A program made the translations under genes and the position numbers. Below the pieces are notes generated by a model. That model had not been told where the DNA came from. It worked only from the letters and a program-made list of their open reading frames with translations, and did no database searches. Positions 12,101-33,295 of a stretch of 64,000 nucleotides of DNA are shown in pieces (position 1 is the stretch's first letter; each line of letters begins with the position of its first letter). The DNA is from Edaphochlamys debaryana (lineage: Eukaryota > Chlorophyta > Chlorophyceae > Chlamydomonadales): assembly GCA_016858145.1 (NCBI GenBank), contig JAEHOE010000046.1, forward strand, positions 558,001 through 622,000, read 5' to 3'.

Positions 12101-14025
12101 GGGGGGCAGGGGCGGGCGGGGCGGCTTGGGGCGGGGCGAAGGGGGAAGGGGCGGCTTCGGGGGGGCCGGGGGCTTGGGCGGCGGTGTGGGCGGCGAAGGG
12201 GGAGCCGGGGGCTTGGGCGGCGGCATCGGCGGCGTGGGCGGCGCAGGTGGTTTCGGAGGCTTGGGCGGACGCGTCGGCGGTTTGGGCGGGGGCACCGGCG
12301 GTTTTGGCGGAGCCGGTGGTTTAGGGGGTGGCGTAGGCGGCTTGGGGTTTGTGGTGATGAGGGAGCGGCGGCGGGCTCCGCTGAAGCGGACGTAGCGGTC
12401 CAGCTCACTCGTGAGACCAATCTGGAGGGGCGTATGAGGTAAACGCGTCTCAGAGACTACTCCAAGCCTCAAGGCAGAGCAAAAGGGAGGACGGTCGCTG
12501 GGCTCCCGTCACACCCACACCGTATGCAGGCATGTCCAGGAGGCATGGGCATGTGCGGCCACGCAGACCCACCGCGAAGGTCATGTCTGGGTCGCTATTG
12601 TGCTTGAGGCCGAGGTCAATGACCTTTAGGAACTCGGCAAAGACGGCCTGGCCCTGGGGTTGCACGGGCACGGTGACGGGGGAGGGGGCGGCCGACAGCA
12701 AGGGCGCTCAGGGGAGGGCGGCAGGCAGAGCAATCTGGCGCACATCTAACACTCATAAAGCCCCGCCGGCGGCTCGTGTGCGCCACTCAATGCCTCGCCG
12801 CGTCCCTCCAACATTCTTGTCCGCCTGCCTGCCCCTCCTGCGCCCTCTGCTCGTCACGTGCCTACCATGGGCGAGACAGCGGCGTACGTCTTCTTGTTCT
12901 CGACCAGCCACTTCTCGTAGGCAGCGGCGGGGTCGGCCTGCCGACAAGGGCCACACAAAGGGCGTGGGCGTTAGAGAGTGGGCACAGAGGTCATATCCTT
13001 CCAGGTGAGGAGCGTGAGCGAGAGGGTGTGCACCTTCAACCCACCACCCGCTCCAACCCCAACCCAAACCCCATCCCCATCCCCACCCCGGACCCCAGTC
13101 CCCCGCCCCCCCACCTTTGCCTCCGTCAGCTCCTTCAGCTCCCGTGCCTTGAGCTCTGCCACGGGCGTCCACACGCTCGGGTCGTCGGGCGCAACGCCGT
13201 CGCCCACGGTGCCGGCACTGCTGCCGCCGACGCTGGCGGAGCGGGTCGCAAGCGCAGGCTGCGGCTCGGCGCAGACGCCGTAGCCGGCCTGCTGTTCAGG
13301 GTTGACGGACCCCCAGCAGCCTGCAGGGGGGTGCCAAAGCATGAGAATTGCAGGTAAGGCCGTTGGCTAACTCCAGGTTGCTTGGCCGTGTGGGCCTTGG
13401 GGGCCCTGGGCCCCTGGCCTCCCCTACCTGGGGTGCCAGCCCATCAGGCCCTCACCAGCAAACGCAAATGCAAATGCCATACCACGCTTTTCATCATCAT
13501 CATTCGCCTCCTTGTCGTTGTTGTCCTTCTTGGGCGTGAGCGCCCCGCCGAAGGGCACAGCGACGGCCGGCAGCCCAGCGATGGGCACGGGCTCGCCCGC
13601 CCCACCACTTCCTCCGCCGCTCGGTGGCTCGGGGTCAACTCCTCGCGTCACCTTCTGGGCGCTCTGGAGGACCAAGACCGACACCGTTGGGCTTCCAGTA
13701 CTTGGAAGACTAGCCACCCCGCTGAACCGTTTCGGTCCAGTGTGAGACGCGAGAGGCCTGTCATACAGTTCGACATACGATTCGTGCCGCGACCGCGCCA
13801 TCGAGCAGCGGACAACGTCAAGCTCACGGTTGTACATGATGCGATGAGGTTGGAGTTACGCTGAGCTCACGCGCGCCCTGGCCCCAAGTGCGGAGAGCCT
13901 TACCCCCATAACCACGGCCGCGGCCCAAGCGTTCTTACCACGGCGATCGAGCCACAGATGATGGCGAAGGTGAATGCCAGACGACAGGCTGACGCCCGGC
14001 CGCACCGCAGCAGATGGCGGGGCAT
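6178..14025 (-). CDS. Papain-family (C1A) cysteine protease, paralogue A, with Pro-rich inserts and Cys-rich C-terminal modules
   Basis: I phase 23 exons: 14025-13939, 13663-13456, 13320-13115, 12937-12866, 12653-12573, 12421-11885, 11595-11503, 11329-11293, 11048-10983, 10597-10437, 10308-10213, 9933-9898, 9747-9631, 9479-9136, 9007-8883, 8653-8526, 8433-8250, 7865-7818, 7681-7653, 7238-7081, 6597-6522, 6380-6342, 6258-6178. These sum to 1002 residues in one frame. Order: signal peptide ([18 protein letters not shown]); I29 propeptide ([33 protein letters not shown]); Pro-rich insert (PPKPPAPP); catalytic Cys in [20 protein letters not shown]; catalytic His in HAIAIVGYG; Asn in NSWGPTWG; second Pro-rich linker ([11 protein letters not shown]); repeats with YGYAYNYD and [13 protein letters not shown]. 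The donor after GGILTHRC (GTGATC) is weak and was chosen because it keeps frame. The last exon differs from paralogue B and is the least certain. Secreted or wall protease by inference. Confidence 0.8.
10611..10656. repeat. Short GGGGT/ACCCC pentanucleotide tract in papain A intron 9
   Basis: About nine GTGGG units lie directly next to the acceptor of exon 10 (minus strand: a pyrimidine tract of ACCCC units). Paralogue B has 65 perfect units at the same place. Paralogue C has only a degenerate remnant (61521-61540). Confidence 0.9.
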
Positions 14026-14891
14026 GTCTGGCAGTGGGCTGCCGCCCCGACAGCTTCAGAGAGATGTTTCAGAGCACTCTCGAAGACGTGTGTGATACAA
14101 TACGTTTTGCCTCGGAGGGCGCAGGCCAAAAACGGGCACCGCATCCACCGAAACCGGCTGTACAGCGCCCTGTCGGTGTGAACAGAAGTAAGCACGGCAC
14201 CACAAGCGTTGTTACGGACTTGCTGGGTAGGTAGGGACGGGGCAGGCCTGCGGCCACCCGGGCGTGTTCGCATGTGCGCAGACATGCGACTGCGACCCTC
14301 GACGAGCATAGACCCAATCCCTGAGCATTGCTGAACACGAAACCAAGACATGGCTGCCTTCGAGGTGGGCGCGCGTCGAGACCGAGTCGTCCTCCAGTGT
14401 GCACTCGTCCGCCTGGAGGTCCTGGTTTTGGCCACACGCTTCCCGCTCACTTCCCACCTCACAGGGGGCCTTTGCAATATGGACAGCCCCCGGTCGTTGT
14501 CTCTTGCGTGCCCCGCATCGCTGCGTAGTCCTCCTGCTGCCTCCCGGCTCCCGCCAATGCCTGGCCCCACCAACCCCACCCACCTGCGGGGCCCAGGGCC
14601 CCAAACGCCTTGCCTGCAGTTCTGCCTTTCATCCTGGTGCCTAGTGCTGTGGTGGTGCTTGTCTCCATGGCCTTCCGCCGACCGGCGCCGGCCCCGCCGA
14701 CCCGCGGTACATCTCGGCACGGTGCACAACATGTTGTGGCTAAGTGATTGCAGCTGCATGTGCCTTCGTACTGCATAAAAGCCGTGCTCTGTAATGTATG
14801 CCTAGACTTCTGCGCACGCCAGGAGCCGTTTTGCAGCGTCGCTTCCGAGCCTCGCGGCTGTAACTATTAGCCTTCTAGCGTAGATATTCAA
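14026..14891. promoter_or_regulatory. Divergent intergenic region between papain A and the MATE gene
   Basis: 866 bases separate the two start codons, which point away from each other, so both promoters must lie here. The stretch just above the papain A start (minus strand TCTGAAGCTGTCGGGGCGGC, then AGCCCACTGC) is nearly the same as the one above paralogue B (46661-46680) and partly that of C, so the 5' UTR is conserved. On the minus strand, 14212-14604 holds an acidic open stretch (QADECTLEDDSVSTRAH), but no splice structure or family supports it as coding. Confidence 0.5.
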
Positions 14892-17800
14892 ATGACAGGC
14901 ACAGTCGCCCACAAGTTCGAATCGCCGTTTGCGGCCGTCGCTCAGCAGGATGGCGCTGCCGAGGCGCTGCGGGAGCCGCTTCTCGTGCCCTCCACGGCAG
15001 ATGAGGAGGCTACAAGCAGCGCACCCAAGTTACTGCCAGCGAAGTCGCGCAGCGTCTGGCGGGTGGGTGGCGGGGTGATGCGTGACACGGGGTCCCCTTC
15101 CCCAACCCCCGCCGCCGCCTCGCTTGCTGAAAAGTCACCCCACGCTGGCCGCGAACGCCCCTTGAAGCACGCCAGCGCTCCTCCAAACTCCCTCCGAGCC
15201 TGTCCACCTAGGCTGTCATGAATGAGCATATCAAACCTCCCCGCTTGCCGGGGACCACGCACCCACACACACCCGCAGGACATGGCTTCCCAGGCGGCGC
15301 TGGCGTGGCCGCTCGTCCTCAACCTGCTGGCGGCCTACTCGGTGTCGATCATCAGTTTCTCGTTCGTCGGGCACCTGGGCACCAAGGAGCTAGCGGGTGC
15401 GGAGTCGCGGGAAGTGGGCGAAGGGTTTTCTGCGCTGGATGAGCGACCGCCCTAGAGGAGGAGGTGCCCAGGAGTGTGGGTCGGCCCCGCCATACATTGC
15501 ATTGTGGGAAGCCGGAGCCCATGCGGCCGCGCGGCCTGACCTTCCCGCAGCCGTGGTACGGCTACCCCTCATACGGAGGCATAGGGATGCAGTTTTGACA
15601 TGCGCACGAAGCCCGTGGCTGCCGCAGCTCTCCCCTACCTGCTTAGGAATGGCGCGTGATACGGCTGCGGCCGGACGAGAGAGTCAACTCCACTTCCCCC
15701 CCCACACAAACTTACCCAGTTTCCGCACAACCCCACTCCACCAGGCGCTGCGCTGGGCAACAGCTTCGCCGGCATCACTGCGCGCTACGTGCTGCAGGGA
15801 CTGTGCGGGGGCCTGGACACGCAGGCCGCGCAGGTGGGGCGGGGCTGGGTGGGGCCGGGTGGGGCGGGGTGGGGTGGCCGTGCGGGGGCCTAGGCACCTC
15901 CACCTCGTGGTCGCGCAGGGCTCCCGTTGGTCTTGTGGTCGGGACTCAACATAAGTCGCGACCTGCACCAGAAACCGATGGAAGAACAGCGTGCTCAACA
16001 ACAGCCCCCTGGCTGATCATCCCGCCTCCGATGCAGCCCCCCACCCCCATCCCCGGCCACCCTCCACCCCGGCCAAGCCCGCAGGCCTACGGCGCAGGCA
16101 ACTACGACGCCCTGGGCCCCCTGTTCAAGCGCACGCTGCTGTTCCTGTGGCTTCACTGCCTGCCCATCACGGGGGTGCTGCTGGGGGCGCCGCACGTGCT
16201 GCGCGTGCTGAGCCGGGACGAGCAGCTCGCGGACCAGGCGCACAAGTGGGGACGGGGGATGGGGGGCAGGGCCGGCGGAGAGGGTGAGGGGAGAAGAGAG
16301 AGGAGTCTTGTCTGGCTGGATGGGCCTCGGGGGGCCTGGACGGGCCTGGAGTGGTCCGACCCGTGCCGCCGCGCATCTCCGCTGGTGCTTGCCCCAGCTC
16401 CTGCCCCGAACTCCCAAGCCCGTGCTCCCCCTCACTCGCCCCTCCTCGCCCCAGGTACATCGTGGCCCTCATCCCCGCCGTGTGGCTCGACGCACTGGCG
16501 AGGTGGGGCCCAACCTGCTGAGATCGGGGGTGGGCGCTGCCCGGATCTGCCCGTTCACCCCTTGTCGTCCCCGCATATCGTTGCCCGCCACTTGGCTTGC
16601 TGATCCCATGCGCCACCCCCACCCCCCCACCGGCCAGGCCGCTGAACCGCATCCTGGTGGCACAGCGCATTAGTAAGCCGCAGGTGGGCAGGCACGGCAG
16701 GGCAGGGTCCCGGCTGCGGGGATGCAGTGATGAGCTTGCCGCGGCTCGCATCGCACGCACGTCCCTACACAAGTACCTCTACTCAGTTGCTTGTATGTGT
16801 CCCTCCCGGTTGCGGCCACCGCACCATACCCTGTGCCCTTTGCCCTGGTCTCTGAGCCTGCGTGCTTCCAACAGTTGACCCAGCTGTCTTTCCTCGCTTC
16901 CCGCCCCCCTGTCCCTCCCCCCTCTCCCCCCCCCTGCCTCGCCTTACCCCAGATGGTTGTGTCCCTCCTGGTGGTGCCGCTGCACGTGGCCACCACGTAC
17001 GGCCTCATCCGCGTCTTCGGCTTCACAGGAGCGGCGCTGGCGGTGGGAGGGCGCGGTCCGGGGCCCTCTCAGTCAGGAGTTCGAGCCGAGGCGTAGGGCG
17101 CTTGCAACCCCGGCGTGAGCAGAAGAAGAAACGCTGTGCGACGTTGCACGATGGCACGCAGTGAGGCTTTGGTTCTTGATTTAGCGCTTGCATGGGACCA
17201 ACCGCGGCCCCTGCTGTTTCTTGTCCCTCCCCAGGTGGCCGCCTCCAACCTGTACATCTGCGTCATGACCTCCACCTACATCGTGTGGTCGGGCCTGGCG
17301 CCACGCGTGTTCGGGGGCCCCTGGTCGCGGGTGTTCAAGGTGGGTGGGCGTGGGGACCTGTCGGGGGTTCAAATCCAGTGCGTGGCCTCAGCAATCGAGC
17401 GCCTTTGCTACCATGCGCCTCCCCGTCCTGAGGCCGTACGGCGCTGCTGCCTGACCTCTTCAACTCCGCTCCCCGATCACCTCTCTGCCTGCCACGTGCC
17501 AGGGCTGGGGTGAGATGGCCCGCCTGTCGTACCCTGCCATGGTCATGCGGGTGGCCGAGAGCGCGGCTTACAGCGCCATGACCGTCATAGCGGCGGGGCT
17601 GCCCAACCCAGACGTGAGTCACACTACAGAGGCTTGGGCTTCCAAGGCTTCCCGCAGGTTGCTGGGTTTGGGGTCAGCACGCGATGACTCTCATGAAATT
17701 TGCAAGAGGGGCATTGACTAGCTGTGGGACGTGCAGGACGCCTCGCGTCGGAGGCTGCCAAACTTGTGTTGTTCGGCTTTGCAGCTAGCGCAGGGTCTGT

Positions 17801-20267
17801 TGGGGCTGGGCATGGTGTCATCAACGTGAAGGAGCTGCGGGTGTGCTCCGGCAGTGGAGGCACGGGGGCACGGGGAAATGGGGGCATGTGGGGGTCGACG
17901 AAAGGTCCTTCCCCTCCCCGGGCTGTCCCCGAACGCTCGCTCGTGCCGCAGACCTCCGTCGCAGCTATCAGCGTGGCCTTCTCCACGTGTGCGGTGTTCT
18001 ACATGCCCTTCAACGCATTCGGTGAGCGGAACCCGCGGACCGCGCAGCTTGCTGCAAGCAAGGGGGCAAAGCGGCAGACCAGGCGACGTGTCGACGTGGG
18101 GTGGGCGCGGGCCAGCCCCGGCTTGAGGACGTTCTCCGGCCTGCCAGGACGAAGCCCAGCCCCATGTTGTTTGTCACACGGACAAGGGCATCAGCCGTGA
18201 ACGCCCATTCGGGCCGTGGGCCGAAGGGACGTGTTGTCCAGCTTGCTTGTTGCGGCTGCTGCGGGGGGTGCTTGGGGGTTGCGGTTCGTCGCTAGCCGTA
18301 TGCTCCCGTGCAGCCTGCCTCAGCGCCGTGCCGGCGTCGTCCGCTCCACCTGTTGCCCGCTGTCCATACCCCCGGTCCCCGCAGGTATGACGGCCTGCAC
18401 TCAAGTCGGCAACCTGCTAGGGGCAGGTGATAACCTGTGGCGTGCACCGGGCCACCGGCTGGGGCCCTTGTCTATCTGCCGGCACGGCCCCGGTCCGCGG
18501 GGCTTCTTCCTCGGCGCCTGTCAACTCGTGCGCTGAGCTCCTAGCCTCAATGCAACGTCGTCATCTTCCCCAAACTTGCTAGACGCGACCTCACCACCTC
18601 AGCAGAATTCCTCTCCTCCGGCTGGCCTGTGCGGCCATGCGCTGTGGTTTCCCTCGCTCCTCGACGTGTTGTGGTGCACCTCCCTACCTCCGACAGGCGA
18701 TGGGGCAGGGGCCCGGACGGCGGCCCTGGCTTCGAGCCTGGTGGGTCCCCTCATATGGGGCCTCACGGCCTCGTGGCTCCTGGAGCCCCACTTCCAGAGC
18801 GCGGGTGAGAACTACTGCAGCCGGCGTCTCTACTTCCATCATTTGCCCCTTCACGTGGCACTCGTCTTACGTTAGGCATGAACTGTTGCATTTGACGAAA
18901 CCCCTGTATTCACTCCTTATCAAACCATCTCGCCCCCAGTCATCTCGGTCTTCACCTCCTCCACCGACCCGCTACTGCTGGGCATGCTTCGGCCCCTGCT
19001 GCAGCTGGTGGCGGCGGTGGGTGCAGGGCCCGGATGGGGGGGAAGGGCGGGCCAGGGGCCGAGGAATCTGTTGCCGGATGGCCCCGCGTGCCATTGCGGT
19101 TTCATCCGGGGGGCCCCTGCCCCGGCTGGTGGGGGCGGTGGGTGTAAGGGTGTGGGGCGCAGGGCGGGCCAGGGGCAAAGCAAACCAATACTAGATGGCC
19201 CCGTGGGCCTGAGTGACTCCACCCCGGGTGGCCCTGGCCCGGCTGGTGGCAGCGGTGGGTGCAGGTCCGGGGGGTCGGGGAGGGCAGGGGCACAGGAGGA
19301 CGATGCGCTTTATGGCCCCATGTACCATCCTGATTCCTCAACCCAAACCCTCAGCCGTTCCAAGCCTGAGCGACCTTGAGTCAAAGCGCTCAGTCAACCC
19401 TCCGGTCCCTCCCCCGAACAGGTGTGCCTGTTTGACGGCACGCAGACCATCCTCACGGGGGTCGTTGAGGTGCGTTATTGACGGCTGCAGGGCCTGACTT
19501 GGTAGCGCTTCAGGGTGGAGGATGTATCGTATGTGGGGGCAAGGGTGGGGGCCGTGTAGGCTCTTCCATGGAGTGGCGGCGGGCTTGAGGCTGTGCTTCA
19601 CTGATGCTGCGCACTCCATGCCGTAACCTGCGTCCGCCCCGCCCCTCTCGAAAGAACTCCTCCGCGACCGACGCACTCTGTCCCCTCTCCCTCCTTGTAA
19701 CCTCCCTCCTCCCCTCCCTCCCTACACTCCCCCTCCAGGGCTCCGGCAAGCAGCTGCACGGGGGCCTCATCAACCTGGCGGTGTTCTACCTCTGGGCCGT
19801 GCCGCTGGCCCTCTACCTGGGCTTCAGCCGGGGGCTGGGCGTGGTGGGCATGTGGGCCGGCATGCTGAGCGGCTCGGTGTTGCAGGTGGGGGGGCGGGGA
19901 GGGGTGAGGGCGGGAATGGGGGTCGGGGCTGGACGCGGGGCAGGGCGGCTGAGCGTGGTTCTGGCGTATGCGGTCTTGGTTGCAGCGGTCAAGTCGGGAC
20001 TGACAGAACGGGGCGGAACAGGACGGAACGCTCGATGGATTCACGATTCGCACCTGGGTCATGATGGATGGTCCCTATGCTTAGGCGCCCCAGTATTCCT
20101 TGCACCCGCCCCGAGGCCCCTACCAGTGGTATAGGCAGGTCTGACGCGCTTGCGCCCTCCTCCCCTCCATTATTTGGCCGCAGGCCCTCGCGTACGGGGC
20201 CGTGTGCGCCCTGATCAAGTGGGACAAGGAGGCTGCTAAGGCTGTGGCGCGGCAATCGCGCATCTAA
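14892..20267 (+). CDS. MATE-family multidrug and toxin extrusion transporter
   Basis: Sixteen exons all close in phase and give 504 residues: 14892-15062, 15279-15396, 15745-15833, 16085-16245, 16455-16502, 16638-16683, 16953-17042, 17235-17339, 17503-17613, 17952-18021, 18385-18426, 18697-18804, 18940-19016, 19422-19469, 19739-19885, 20184-20267. Length and order of hydrophobic segments fit a 12-helix MATE carrier, which exports organic compounds by H+ or Na+ antiport. Diagnostic pieces are the joined ELAGAALGNSFAG (helices 1-2), TQVGNLLGAG (the family's 'VsNeLGAG' region), and the C-terminal half with DGTQTILTGVVEGSGKQ followed by a Trp/Leu-rich helix and VVGMWAGML. The N-terminus is hydrophilic with an acidic dileucine-like EPLLVPS, which could direct it to vacuole or plasma membrane (inference). 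Substrate unknown. No TGTAA within about 1 kb downstream. The intron after exon 13 carries two extra copies of that exon's donor edge. Confidence 0.93.
18996..19270 (+). repeat. MATE exon 13 donor edge repeated three times
   Basis: The real exon end (CTGCAGCTGGTGGCGGCG then GTGGGTGCAGGG) recurs at about 19110-19150 and 19227-19265 as CCCCGGCTGGTGGGGGCG/GTGGGTG and CCCGGCTGGTGGCAGCG/GTGGGTGCAGG. Spacing is about 115-120 bases. The copies are diverged. Confidence 0.75.
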
Positions 20268-21320
20268 CCGCGGGCGTGTGGGAGCGTGTACCCTCGTTTA
20301 CCGAGGGGTTGATGGGCAAGACTGTCTCTGTTGGACCAGGACTGCGGTGTGTGGTTTGAAGTTACTGGTCCGCCGGAATTCCTGGGAAGCTTGCCGGCGG
20401 GGTCGTGGGCAGAGGCTGGAGCGAGAGCGCGGACGCGGAACGGACCGAGGTGTGATAGCTGATAGGGCGCGAGCGAGTGAAGAACCTGAGCTGGACGGGG
20501 GCCGGACGGCTGTGGAGCGGGAAGGAAGCAAGAGATGACCCGACCCCGGAGGGGGCCGGAGGGGAGAAGTCGACGTGCGAATGCCGGGGTCGGGCGTGTC
20601 GTTCGACCTCAAGGCGGTTTTGGCCATTGTCCGCAACCTTGCGCGACCATATAGCTAATAAGCCACGCACTTCTTAGTGCACAGGCCTCACTCTCGTATT
20701 GGCCCCGAGCGAGCTGGGTCTGACGGCCTTCTTCCAGCCGGGCGCCGAGCCCAGCGGAACCGGCTGCTGGAGCTAGCATCAGTTCTCTCCTGCAGCTGCT
20801 CAGCGATGGAGACGTGAATGGCTTTCCGCGGCTGACGCGTCGCGCAAATCGCGTCGCGGCCATCTACTTTGGGCCCGGGCCCCCGCCTTACTTGCGTCAA
20901 GCGCGTGGGGTCAAGTTGTCTGCTTGGGCGCTGATACGTGACCAACACCCTACCTTTACTACTGGGGTTTTCATACGCGCGGTGCTCTGAAGCTTGGAGC
21001 GGGGTCTGGACACCCTACAGGGGGGGGAGGGGAGCCTGAGGTGGCCCCGAGAGGTGGGCCCTGGACTACCGGTCTGTGTGAGGTCTGTGTCCCAAGCACG
21101 GGTTGCGCCTAGTGAACAGCTGCTAGGGGTGCTGAAACCCCCCACTCTGGCGCGCCAAACTGGGGGGAAAGCACACCGGTAAGCGGGCTCCTGGACTCTC
21201 AGCCACTCTCTGCGTCTGGGCCCCCCGCGGGGCGGGCTGCGCCCACCTACAGCTTCTACGGTGCTGACACCCCCCTTCCCCTGCCCTTCCCCACCATGGC
21301 TTGCAAATGCCTTTGCAGAC
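20268..21320. other. Intergenic region containing direct-repeat copy 1
   Basis: No coding exon could be phased. 20441-20760 is homologous to 22445-22990 (see that entry). A possible donor GTAAGC lies at 21179, but an exon ending there does not join the trypsin-like frame starting at 21321. Confidence 0.5.
20441..20760 (+). repeat. Diverged direct repeat, copy 1
   Basis: Shares an ordered series of blocks with 22445-22990: GTGTGATA..GGGCGAGC, AGCGGGAA..GAGCAAG, AAGTCGACGTG..ATTGCCGGG, TTGGCCAT..CACTTGC, GACCATAT. Identity is roughly 70-80% by eye. The second copy carries an extra insertion of about 240 bases. The pair flanks the trypsin-like gene in the same orientation. Confidence 0.65.
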
Positions 21321-22120
21321 ATGGAAGCACAGCTGTGGCTGGGGCTGGACATTCCTCTCGACGCCAACGCCAACACCCCAGCCACGCGGCTCCACGACCA
21401 GCGCATATTCGACACCACGCGCCTGCGGCTCGTCAAGCTGTACAGGCCGAGCCAGGCAGGCCAGCCCGCGGGCGAGTTCTCGGGTTTCCTGTACAGCCCC
21501 TCGGCTCCCGTCATCGTGACCGCTGGCCACATAGCCATCGATTCCACGGACCATCCCCCGGGGACTGAGCCGCCTTCCATGAAGTTCCGGGCACGGTACG
21601 CCGACGGCTTTGAGGAGGAGTCGAGCTCCTGCGGGCCGCACCCAACTGCCTCCCGGACGTGGCCATCCTGCGCGGCTCGCGGTGCGCGTTCCGCTCGCTG
21701 CACGGCGACCTCTGCAAGAAGGGCGACACGGCCTACGCGCTCGGCTTCTCGCCCCTCTGCAACGCCCCCAGCTACGGCAAGGGCATCGTGTCACGCGCCG
21801 GCATGGGCTGCCTGACCGTCACCGCCCCTGCGGACCGTGGCTACGTCGGCGGGCCTGTGGTGAACAAGTACGGGCACCTGCTGGGCATAATCGCAGAGGG
21901 GGTTGACGCTGCAATGAGTGCGCCGGGGTTGAACATCACCGGCAGCGCCGCTCCTCCCTCCCAGCCTCCCCTCATCCTCTCCCATGGCCTCCAAGGGAGC
22001 ATCTTTTTCCAGGGAAGGGAGGGCCCTTCAGTGCCGACGGCGCCGCAAGTCCGCGTCGCCAACTCCACCGACCTGCACACCTTCCTGCTGCAGTCGGGCC
22101 AGCCAGGGCTGGCGACGTAG
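21321..22120 (+). pseudogene. Trypsin-like (S1) protein, frameshifted and lacking the catalytic Ser
   Basis: The frame from ATG 21321 (MEAQLWLGLDIPLDANANTP) runs through the catalytic His region VIVTAGHIAIDS to ADGFEEE at about 21620. There the reading frame must shift by one base to continue as VELLRAAPNCLPDVAILRG, which holds the catalytic Asp (PDVAIL). It then runs to the stop at 22120 through CKKGDTAYALGF and GYVGGPVVNKYGHLLGII. In S1 proteases this last segment reads GDSGGP. Here the Ser position is Val and the preceding Asp is Tyr, so hydrolysis is not expected. The sequence just before 21320 looks like a splice acceptor (CCTTTGCAG), so 5' exons may exist that I could not find. The frameshift could be an assembly error, but the Ser loss is independent of it. 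No signal peptide seen. Confidence 0.6.
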
Positions 22121-22292
22121 CGACCCGGGGGGTCACGCCCGCTGGCCGGCAGTCATCACAGCTCGTCACATCTATCTGTGCTGCATCTGCATTCAGTTGC
22201 CATGGCATGGGGCGTATGGGAGAATGGGACATCACGGCCATACGCGGTGGGTCGAGCCATGCCTGGCTAGCACCCCCAAGGGCCGATGGTGC

Positions 22293-22349
22293 CAGTGTGG
22301 GGGCACAAGGCATCAATGAAGCGTAGCGCTTGGTTGTGAGGCGTGGGGC
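22293..22349 (+). repeat. Copy 2 of the hairpin element, with direct-repeat ends
   Basis: The core CATCAATGAAGCGTAGCGCT then TGGTTG (22311-22336) is flanked by CAGTGTGGG on the left (22293-22301) and right (about 22349-22357). This looks like a 9-base target duplication. The inner part folds as CACAA..AAGCG/CGCTT..TTGTG. Confidence 0.6.
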
Positions 22350-22444
22350 AGTGTGGGCTGCACGTACGGGACGACGTGCCTGAATGGCCGCTGCTTCGGC
22401 GGCTGTTGGCATGGGGCGGTCCACCCAAATTGGACTTACCGATT

Positions 22445-22990
22445 TAGCTCGAGATGTGATAAGGGGCGAGCAAGTTGAGACACGAGCTGGGGTATGTGGG
22501 CGGCGGCCTGTGAAGCGGGAACGGAGCAAGCGTTGACGGTGGGGGTCAATGCCATGTGCAGCTATGCGGGTCTGGCCTCGCCTGATGGCGGAGGTGTTCC
22601 AGGGCAGGCGGAGCCGTATGAAGGTGAAGAGCAGAGGGGATCGAGGGCCTGCTGCGGAGCGCGTGGATGTAGGCGCAGATGCACGAGCGAGGGAGAAGGC
22701 CATATGCCAGCAGTGTGCATCGCCGATGTAGGGGCAAACCTAGGGGCAGCGCCGCGCGCGCAAACGGTACTTTCCGGGGACGGTGGGGAAAAGTCGACGT
22801 GGGATTGCCGGGTTAGGGCGTGCCGTGGACCACACGGTCTGGCCATACTTGTCTCTACACACTTGCACGGCCATATTGCTACTTCACCAGGCGCCTATCG
22901 CAACACAGGCCGCAGTCGTGTATTCGGGGCCCACGACCCCGCCCTCAGTTTGGCCTCTTCGCGCCTCACGGCTCTGCACCAGCCGTGCTT
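22445..22990 (+). repeat. Diverged direct repeat, copy 2
   Basis: Second member of the repeat pair described at 20441-20760. It is about 230 bases longer because of the insertion at 22545-22788. With copy 1 it brackets the trypsin-like gene. Whether these are ends of one element or two separate old insertions cannot be told here. Confidence 0.6.
22545..22788. mobile_element. Unclassified insertion of about 234 bases with a 10-base target duplication
   Basis: GACGGTGGGG occurs at 22535-22544 and again at 22779-22788. The sequence between is absent from the homologous repeat at 20441-20760. No terminal inverted repeats, tRNA-like box or poly-A/simple tail is evident, so the class is open. Confidence 0.55.
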
Positions 22991-23151
22991 AGCCTGGTGC
23001 AACCACTTGGCACGAGCATCGCTATCTTACATCAGCTCAGCGACCTGAAGCCCTTGTCAAGCGAGATTGTGCGCGTCGCTGAGCCTGGGCTGTGCTCTGC
23101 CCGAGCGCCTGAGGCGCGGCTCGTATCTACTGGTAACAGCGGAAGTTGTCG

Positions 23152-33295
<10,144 letters not shown>

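Noticed and set aside
17355..17385. tRNA B-box-like GGTTCAAATCC in a MATE intron
   Set aside because: No A-box, acceptor stem pairing, tail or target duplication nearby.
20897..21794. Long minus-strand open frames opposite the trypsin-like gene
   Set aside because: Shadow frames. The plus strand shows protease motifs in the same place.
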